The notes beneath the pieces were generated by a model. The model saw only the letters and a list, made by a program, of their open reading frames with translations, was not told the origin of the DNA and ran no database searches. This document shows, piece after piece, positions 22,330 to 27,499 of a stretch of 27,499 nt of DNA (the stretch's first letter is position 1; every line of letters begins with the position of its first letter). Position numbers and translations under genes: made by a program. The DNA is from an uncultured Ideonella sp. (GTDB lineage: Bacteria > Pseudomonadota > Gammaproteobacteria > Burkholderiales > Burkholderiaceae). The stretch spans positions 1 through 27,499 of the forward strand of contig CAMLGG010000042.1 of the NCBI GenBank assembly GCA_946479475.1. The letters run 5' to 3'.

Positions 22330-23718
22330 TCACGCCCGGCCGGCGACGATGCGCGGGATCTTGCCGCTGCGCCCGCGTTGGCCCGGCTGGCCGCTGCGGC
22401 AGTGGATCTGCACCGGCGCGGCCCCCTGGTCGGCCAGGAACCCGGCCAGCACGCTGCGTGCGTGGCGCAGCTGCCGGGTCGCCGAGGCGCCGTGCTGGCC
22501 GGTGCTCAGCAGCAATTCGCTGGGACCCTGCTGCCGCAACTGGAAGTCGAACAGGCCCGCGTCGTCCTCGAGCACGGTGCTGATCGCCAGCGGCAGGACG
22601 GGCACCGCGCGACGGCGCCGTCCGGCCAGGCGCAGGGTGTCGTCTCGCCGGCCCTGCACCTCGACCACCGGCAGGCAGGATCCGCACGGGCAAGGCTCGG
22701 CAGACAGCGTGACCCGGTCGCCGAGGTCGTAGCGGATCACCGGTTGCACGAGGTTGGCGAGGTTGGTCAGCAGGGTCGTCGCACTCGGCTGGCCTGCGGG
22801 GACCGGGCGGCCCTTCTCGTCGACCGGCTCGAGCACGAACCAGTCGGTGTTCAGGTGCAGGTGGCCGTGGGCACAATCGCTCGCCATGGCGAGGAACTCG
22901 GAGGCGCCGTAGCTGTTGAGCACGCGGCAGCCGAAGCCCTCCTCGATGTGGCGGCGCATGGTCGGCGTGAGCGTCTCGCCGCCGGTCCAGACCTGCCGCA
23001 GGTCCAGCTGCAGCCTGCCGGCTCGCTGCTCCTGGGCCAGCATCAACGCAGCGCTGGGATAAGTGGCCAGCACGCTGGGCTCCCAGGCCTGCAGCTCCTC
23101 GGCGAGCCGCTCCATGGCCTGCAGGAACGAGATGCTGCGCACCCGGCGCGCCAGCGAGGGGTTGAGGCGGCGAAGGCGCTCGACCGACACCACGCTGGCA
23201 AAGTGCCCGCTGGTCGCCCCGACGAAGGCGATCCGTTCCCCGAGGAGCCACGGGTCGTACACGCCGCGGCCATGGGCCATGGGAGCGCGGCGCAGCGCCT
23301 CGAGCGCGTCGTAGACCGCCATCGCGGCCGCGTCCTCGATGAACACGCCCGGCTCGCCCGTGCTGCCGGAGCTCTCCCAGACCATGTACCGGCCGCGGTA
23401 CGCCTGGCCTATCTGCGCGGGATCGCGCAGGAAGCTCCGCAGCCCTGCCAACTCGAGCGACGGGTCGGTGACCCAGTCCTCGAAGTGCCGCATCAGCTCG
23501 GCCTTGCGTGCGACCGGCAGCGACTGCAGCCGGGCGCCCGCCGGATCGCCGCGGCCAAGCAACCCGCGGTAGAGCCGGGAGCCTTTCGCTGCCGCCGCGA
23601 GCAAGGTGCGCAGCCGATGAGCCTGGCGCGATGCCAGTGCCTCGCACGAACTGCGAGAGGCAACCCAGACATCAGCGGCCACCGAACTGGCGAGCCAGGG
23701 ATCGAAAGGCGGCAGCAT
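22330..23718 (-). CDS. PaaK/CoF-synthetase-like AMP-forming ligase
   Basis: This 462-residue protein belongs to the ANL adenylate-forming superfamily, closest in look to phenylacetate-CoA ligase and coenzyme F390 synthetase-like proteins. The phosphate-loop motif SSGSTGEPG is at residues 116-124, YGASE at 270-274, RYDLGDRV with its Asp near 331, RRDDTL near 357 and the catalytic Lys in GRSGKIPRI at about 453. A CPCGSC zinc-like cluster at 343-348 is typical of the PaaK side. It probably activates an aryl or other acid with ATP, but no partner genes are near, so the substrate is unknown. No strong ribosome site precedes the ATG. It is a single gene. Confidence 0.8.
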   Translation of the reverse strand: MLPPFDPWLASSVAADVWVASRSSCEALASRQAHRLRTLLAAAAKGSRLYRGLLGRGDPAGARLQSLPVARKAELMRHFEDWVTDPSLELAGLRSFLRDPAQIGQAYRGRYMVWESSGSTGEPGVFIEDAAAMAVYDALEALRRAPMAHGRGVYDPWLLGERIAFVGATSGHFASVVSVERLRRLNPSLARRVRSISFLQAMERLAEELQAWEPSVLATYPSAALMLAQEQRAGRLQLDLRQVWTGGETLTPTMRRHIEEGFGCRVLNSYGASEFLAMASDCAHGHLHLNTDWFVLEPVDEKGRPVPAGQPSATTLLTNLANLVQPVIRYDLGDRVTLSAEPCPCGSCLPVVEVQGRRDDTLRLAGRRRRAVPVLPLAISTVLEDDAGLFDFQLRQQGPSELLLSTGQHGASATRQLRHARSVLAGFLADQGAAPVQIHCRSGQPGQRGRSGKIPRIVAGRA

Positions 23719-23804
23719 GGGCGGGATGGAAGGGACGCCCCCCGCGGGCGCCTCGCTTTCCAGGACGATTCTGTCCGCTTCGCTGCCACCACGCCAGCCG
23801 ACGC

Positions 23805-23834
23805 GAAACGAAAAGGCCCCGCCGGGCGGGGCCT
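23805..23834 (-). terminator. Rho-independent terminator of the secreted protein gene
   Basis: On the minus strand, AGGCCCCG and CGGGGCCT form an 8-base-pair stem with a 5-base loop, followed by TTTTCGTTT. It lies about 20 bases after the stop at 23856. Confidence 0.8.
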
Positions 23835-23855
23835 GTTGCGAGACCGGGGACGGTC

Positions 23856-24530
23856 TTACTGCTTCTTGCCGTAGACGCCGAAAGCGCTCAAGGTGCCCGA
23901 AGTGGCTTGCCAGCCCGTTCCGGTGTTGAAGGCGAACGGGCCCGAGGCGCCGGTGTTGTTCACGTTCCAGGCGTCCCAGGTGTCGGACGACTTCTTGTCC
24001 GTCTTGACGACCACCCAGTACTGCGTTCCGGCACTGATCAGCGTGCCCTTGCCGCCGATGGTGGCGGTCACGCAGCAGGTGCCGAAGGTCGGCAGGCCGG
24101 TCACCGTGGCCTTCCTCAGGACGGCGCCCGGCAGGCCGCCGGCATCCTCGTTCAGCGTGATGGTGACGGCGTTCGTGCCCGCGACGTAGCCGACCGCGGC
24201 CGAGATGGTCTTGACGGCGTAGTTGTTGTTCGGCGTGAAAGGCATCGCCACGTCCTGGCGGGCTCCGACGATCGAGCCTTCGGCCGAGATCGTCCAGCCG
24301 CTGCAGCAGTCGTACAGGTTGTTGGTGTCGCTGTTGTAGGTGCTGTAGATCGTCTTGCCCCCGCCCGTCGGGACCTGGCCGGGCACGATCGGGCCGGCGA
24401 AGGCCCCTGCGCTGATGGTGGTCCGGCCGTCCGCATGGGCCACGGCGCCGTTCGGGCCGGCGGCAAACGCCGAAGCGCTCAGGAGGGAGATGGCGGCCAG
24501 TCCACTCAGGGCTGCAAATGCTTCTTTCAC
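23856..24530 (-). CDS. Secreted choice-of-anchor-like protein (GTG start)
   Basis: This is a 224-residue protein from a GTG at 24530, chosen because GAGGAG lies 6 bases upstream and because it opens directly into a Sec signal peptide: KEAFAALSGLAAISLLSASAFA, cleaved before AGPNG. The mature part is beta-rich with LNEDAGGLPGAVL, a pattern seen in choice-of-anchor R-type domains, and two Cys pairs (YDCCSGW, GTCCV) that could form disulfides. No PEP-CTERM or other C-terminal anchor is visible; it ends FGVYGKKQ. It is likely an exported or extracellular adhesin-like protein; function unknown. The gene stands alone, with its own terminator. Confidence 0.72.
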   Translation of the reverse strand: MKEAFAALSGLAAISLLSASAFAAGPNGAVAHADGRTTISAGAFAGPIVPGQVPTGGGKTIYSTYNSDTNNLYDCCSGWTISAEGSIVGARQDVAMPFTPNNNYAVKTISAAVGYVAGTNAVTITLNEDAGGLPGAVLRKATVTGLPTFGTCCVTATIGGKGTLISAGTQYWVVVKTDKKSSDTWDAWNVNNTGASGPFAFNTGTGWQATSGTLSAFGVYGKKQ

Positions 24531-24698
24531 GACTTGCTCCTCGCTCGAAAAGTTAAGGGAAGGTGAAGGCATGGCTCCTGGTCCACGCGGCTCGTGGCCA
24601 CGTCGGATCAAGGAGGGTGCGATCCTAAGGTTGGGGATTGGCCACGCAAGATGTCCCCCCTAAGTCAAGCGAGGGGGTGCGGCGTGCGGCCCGGAAAA

Positions 24699-24724
24699 GC
24701 AAAACGGGCCGCGAGGGCCCGTTT
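24699..24724 (-). terminator. Terminator downstream of tRNA-Ser and lysC
   Basis: AAACGGGCC and GGCCCGTTT pair over 9 bases with a 5-base loop, and the minus strand then reads TTTTGCTTTT. It lies about 10 bases past the tRNA 3' end and would end a lysC-tRNA transcript. Confidence 0.8.
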
Positions 24725-24734
24725 GCAGGTTGGT

Positions 24735-24827
24735 TGGCGGAGACGGAGGGATTCGAACCCTCGATGGAGCTTTTGACCCCATACTCCCTTAGCAGGGGAG
24801 CACCTTCGGCCACTCGGTCACGTCTCC
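24735..24827 (-). tRNA. tRNA-Ser (anticodon GCU)
   Basis: The minus strand folds as a 93-base class II tRNA with encoded CCA. The acceptor arms GGAGACG and CGTCTCC pair, the anticodon loop reads CTGCTAA with anticodon GCT, a long variable arm follows, and the T arm holds GGTTCGAATCC. It decodes AGC/AGU serine codons. It lies 22 bases behind the lysC stop on the same strand. Confidence 0.97.
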
Positions 24828-24849
24828 AGCCGAAGCCGGCATTCTAACC

Positions 24850-26154
24850 TCAAGAAGCGGCCTGTTCCTCTTCGCCGCTGCCACTCTTCGCATTCGGGTC
24901 GTCGAGCTCGAAGACCTTGTGCAGCGCGCGCACGGCGAGCTCCATGTACTTCTCGTCGATCACGACCGAGGTCTTGATCTCGCTGGTGGAGATCATCTGG
25001 ATGTTGATGCCCTCCTCGCTCAGCGCACGGAACATCTTGCTGGCCACGCCCACGTGGCTGCGCATGCCGATCCCGACGATCGAGACCTTGCAGATCTTCG
25101 GGTCGCCCAGCACCGTGGCCGCGCCCGTCGCCGGCTGGACCTTGTTCTTCAGCAGGTCCATCGTGCGCTGGTAGTCGTTGCGGTGCACGGTGAAAGAGAA
25201 ATCGGTCTTCCCGTCGTGAGAGACGTTCTGGATGATCACGTCGACGTCGATGTTGGCGTCGGCCACGGCGCCGAGGATCGAGTACGCGATGCCCGGCTTG
25301 TCGGGCACGCCCATCACGGTGACCTTGGCTTCATCGCGGTTGAAGGCGATGCCCGAGACAACGGCTTGTTCCATCTTTTCGTCTTCCTCGAAGGTGATCA
25401 GGGTGCCCGACTTGGCTTCCTCGTTGATGTCGATGTCCCAGGGCGTGAAGCTGGACAGCACGCGCAGCGGCACACGGTACTTGCCCGCGAACTCGACCGA
25501 GCGGATCTGCAGCACCTTGGAGCCGAGGCTGGCCATCTCCAGCATCTCCTCGAAGGTGATCGTGTGCAGGCGGCGGGCCTCCGGCACCACGCGCGGGTCG
25601 GTGGTGTAGACGCCGTCCACGTCGGTGTAGATCAGGCACTCGTCGGCCTTCATCGCAGCAGCCACCGCCACCGCGGAGGTGTCGGAGCCGCCGCGGCCGA
25701 GCGTGGTGACGTTCAGGGCCTCGTCGACGCCCTGGAAGCCGGTGATGATGACGACCTTGCCCTGGGCCAGGTCAGCACGCACGCGAGCATCGTCGATGCT
25801 CTGGATGCGCGCCTTGGTGAACGCGGAATCGGTCTTGATCGGCACCTGCCAGCCGTTGTAGCTCACGGCCTCCATGCCCTCGGCCTGCAACGCCAGGGAG
25901 AGCAGGCCCACGGACACCTGCTCGCCGGTGCAGGCGATCATGTCCATCTCGCGCAGCACCGAGGGACTGTGGCTGGCCGGCGCGACCTCCTTCGCCAAGC
26001 CCAGCAGGCGGTTGGTCTCGCCGCTCATCGCCGAGGGGACAACGATCATCTGGTGGCCGGCGCGCGCCCATTTGGCGACCCGCTTGGCCACGTTGCGAAT
26101 GCGCTCGGTGGTCCCCATCGAGGTGCCGCCGTACTTGTGAACGATGAGTGCCAT
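24850..26154 (-). CDS. lysC: Aspartate kinase (lysine-sensitive type)
   Basis: This 434-residue enzyme phosphorylates aspartate in the first step towards lysine, methionine and threonine. MALIVHKYGGTSMG is the standard N-terminus, fixing the start at 26154 although the frame is open further upstream. The kinase domain (about 1-245) holds KYGGTSM, SGETNRLL and TLGRGGSDTSAVA; two ACT domains follow (about 260-410) with VSGIAFNRDEAKVTV and CKVSIVGIGMRSHVGV, the feedback-binding part of the single-chain lysine/threonine-controlled aspartokinases. The acidic tail is variable. It lies 86 bases behind tilS and directly before tRNA-Ser. Confidence 0.96.
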   Translation of the reverse strand: MALIVHKYGGTSMGTTERIRNVAKRVAKWARAGHQMIVVPSAMSGETNRLLGLAKEVAPASHSPSVLREMDMIACTGEQVSVGLLSLALQAEGMEAVSYNGWQVPIKTDSAFTKARIQSIDDARVRADLAQGKVVIITGFQGVDEALNVTTLGRGGSDTSAVAVAAAMKADECLIYTDVDGVYTTDPRVVPEARRLHTITFEEMLEMASLGSKVLQIRSVEFAGKYRVPLRVLSSFTPWDIDINEEAKSGTLITFEEDEKMEQAVVSGIAFNRDEAKVTVMGVPDKPGIAYSILGAVADANIDVDVIIQNVSHDGKTDFSFTVHRNDYQRTMDLLKNKVQPATGAATVLGDPKICKVSIVGIGMRSHVGVASKMFRALSEEGINIQMISTSEIKTSVVIDEKYMELAVRALHKVFELDDPNAKSGSGEEEQAAS

Positions 26155-26192
26155 GGGCTTGGGTGATACGAAAGTGGATCGCAAACCGATCA

Positions 26193-26231
26193 ATTTTAAC
26201 TGCTGCGCTGCAGCACGACCCAACACCACCT
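26193..26231 (-). promoter_or_regulatory. Weak sigma-70-like promoter before lysC
   Basis: On the minus strand TAAAAT (26198-26193) could be a -10 in an unusually AT-rich spot, with a poorer TTGGGT some 19 bases upstream as -35. It is about 40 bases before the lysC ATG. Confidence 0.3.
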
Positions 26232-26240
26232 GACACGCGT

Positions 26241-27499
26241 TCAGCGCTCGGGCAGCCAGCGGATCTCGAACTGCGGCTCGCCCGCAGCCGCCCGCACGCG
26301 GGCGTCGATGCCGAGTCCCGGCACGAAGATGATCCGCTCGCCGGCCGCGACGATGGGTCCCGAGCGTTCCCACGCCGGCACCGCCCTGTCCTGGTACTGC
26401 TTCTTCAGCGAGCGCGCGGCGCTTCGCGGCGCGAACTGGAATCGGTCGCCGGGGCGGCGCGCGCGCAGGCACGCCGACTCGAGCACCGCGGTGGAGACGC
26501 CGCCTTGCGCAACGCGGGTGATCTCGAGAACGCCGCCCCATGCCGGCAGCATGTGCCGACCTGCCGCAATCGGCGCGCGCTCTTCTCCTGTCGCCGAAGC
26601 GGCGAGCGCCACCGCCCGATGTTCGACCAGCGCCAGGCGACCGCGGTACAGCCGCACCTGACGCATCGCATCGACCGGCCATTGCGCTGCCGCAACCGCG
26701 CCCATCTCTTGCGCCAGGCGCTCGACGATAGCGTCAAGGCCGTGCGTGACACCGCCCTCACCCAGCCAGCGCCGCAACGCAGCGATCCGGCGCGCCTTCG
26801 TCAGCGCCAGCAGTGCTCCGGCGTCCAGGGCGCCCCCAGAGGGAACGAGCGCCGCCGCCACGTCGGCCCGCGCGACTTCATCGATCAGCTGGCGCGCCCA
26901 TTGCGCCTGTTCGGCCAGGTGCAGGAACGCGGATTCGGCTCGCGGAAAGGCCGCCACCAAGGCGGGCCAGACGTCGTGGCGCAGGCGATTCCTGTCGAAG
27001 CTCCGGTCGAGGTTGCTGTCGTCCTCGACATGGCTCAGTCGATGCCGCTTGACGTAGGCGGCGATCGCCTCGGCCGAGTTCTCCAGCCACGGGCGGCACC
27101 AACGGATGCCATCGCGAACGGCCTCCCGCGGCATGGCCGACAGCCCGGCCGGGCCGGCACCACGCAAGGCCTGCAGCAGGACCGTCTCGGCCTGGTCGCG
27201 CCGGTGATGCGCGAGAAGAATGATGCCGGCCCCCGCTTCGCGCGCCATCGAGGCCAGTGCGAGATACCGCTCGCGCCGGGCCCAGGCCTCGATGCTTTCA
27301 CCGGCAGCCGGGGCGCCCTGCAACCTGGTGGCACGCAGCTCGACAGGCAGGCCGGCCCGCGACCAGCGCCTGCATTGGGCGTCCAGGTGCGCCAGCCACT
27401 GGTCGGCGGCCGGGTTCAGGCCATGGTGCACGTGCAATGCCACCACTCGCAGCCGTGGGCCGGCAGGTCGTCCGGAAAGTAGGTCTCGCCGGCGGCGTA
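26241..27499 (-). CDS. tilS: tRNA(Ile)-lysidine synthetase TilS (5' partial)
   Basis: The frame is open to the end of the window, so the N-terminus with the SGGxDS ATP motif is missing; about 419 residues remain. LHVHHGLNPAADQW and LAHHRRDQAETVLLQALRGAG are signature segments of TilS, followed by the RNRLRHDVWPAL stretch and a C-terminal TilS domain with ARRPGDRFQ and LKKQYQDRAVPAWER. TilS converts C34 of tRNA-Ile(CAU) to lysidine, so AUA is read as Ile; the gene is essential in most bacteria. The lysC gene follows on the same strand. Confidence 0.93.
   Translation of the reverse strand, partial: RRRRDLLSGRPAGPRLRVVALHVHHGLNPAADQWLAHLDAQCRRWSRAGLPVELRATRLQGAPAAGESIEAWARRERYLALASMAREAGAGIILLAHHRRDQAETVLLQALRGAGPAGLSAMPREAVRDGIRWCRPWLENSAEAIAAYVKRHRLSHVEDDSNLDRSFDRNRLRHDVWPALVAAFPRAESAFLHLAEQAQWARQLIDEVARADVAAALVPSGGALDAGALLALTKARRIAALRRWLGEGGVTHGLDAIVERLAQEMGAVAAAQWPVDAMRQVRLYRGRLALVEHRAVALAASATGEERAPIAAGRHMLPAWGGVLEITRVAQGGVSTAVLESACLRARRPGDRFQFAPRSAARSLKKQYQDRAVPAWERSGPIVAAGERIIFVPGLGIDARVRAAAGEPQFEIRWLPER

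Noticed and set aside
26155..26682. N-terminal extension of lysC into tilS
   Set aside because: Aspartokinases start with MALIVHKYGG; the upstream part overlaps tilS in a wrong frame.
1..27499. CRISPR arrays, insertion sequences, integrases, rRNA
   Set aside because: No regularly spaced repeats, no transposase or integrase motifs and no rRNA-like stretch were seen; the tandem repeats are coding.

Overview
The window is GC-rich, tightly packed and looks like a beta-proteobacterial (Burkholderiales) chromosome. This is inferred from the tilS, lysC, tRNA-Ser(GCU) block at the right end, a gene order I associate with that order, and from a plant-type (Hrp2-family) type III secretion system. I cannot name the genus; Rubrivivax/Roseateles/Leptothrix-like relatives are a guess.

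Left part (1-3265): the 3' part of a protein with a transglutaminase-like Cys-His-Asp signature (possible T3SS effector), an aquaporin Z gene on the opposite strand, then on the minus strand an alpha/beta hydrolase, a small zinc-ribbon protein, the remains of a GNAT acetyltransferase and a small membrane protein with a degenerate CPBP protease signature.

T3SS island (3474-21618): on the minus strand lies a three-gene operon of paralogous glycine-rich harpin-like proteins, the last one HrpW-like with a C-terminal pectate lyase domain, and next to it sctO(hrpB7)-sctT. On the plus strand runs sctU, sctV, sctP(hpaP), sctQ, sctR, sctS, an hpaA-position gene and an hpaB-like chaperone, in the Xanthomonas/Ralstonia hrpC-hrpD order. 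Three near-perfect PIP-box promoters (TTCGC-N15-TTCGC/T, then 31 bases, then a YANNNT -10) drive the harpin operon, sctO-sctT and the sctU operon. The matching regulators follow: an HrpG-like OmpR-type regulator (minus) and, divergently, a run of three plus-strand genes in which an HrpX/HrpB-like AraC activator sits between two paralogous proteins that each contain two fused Crp/Fnr units. sctV carries an in-frame TAA that splits it into 403 and about 279 residues. Core parts such as SctN, SctC, SctJ, SctD, SctL and the pilin are not in the window.

Right part (21650-27499): a small hypothetical protein, a PaaK/CoF-synthetase-like AMP-forming ligase, a secreted choice-of-anchor-like protein starting with GTG, tRNA-Ser(GCU), lysC and a 5'-truncated tilS. 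A likely chain of control is HrpG-like and double-Crp regulators acting on the HrpX-like activator, which then binds the three PIP boxes; only the last link is directly supported by the sequence.
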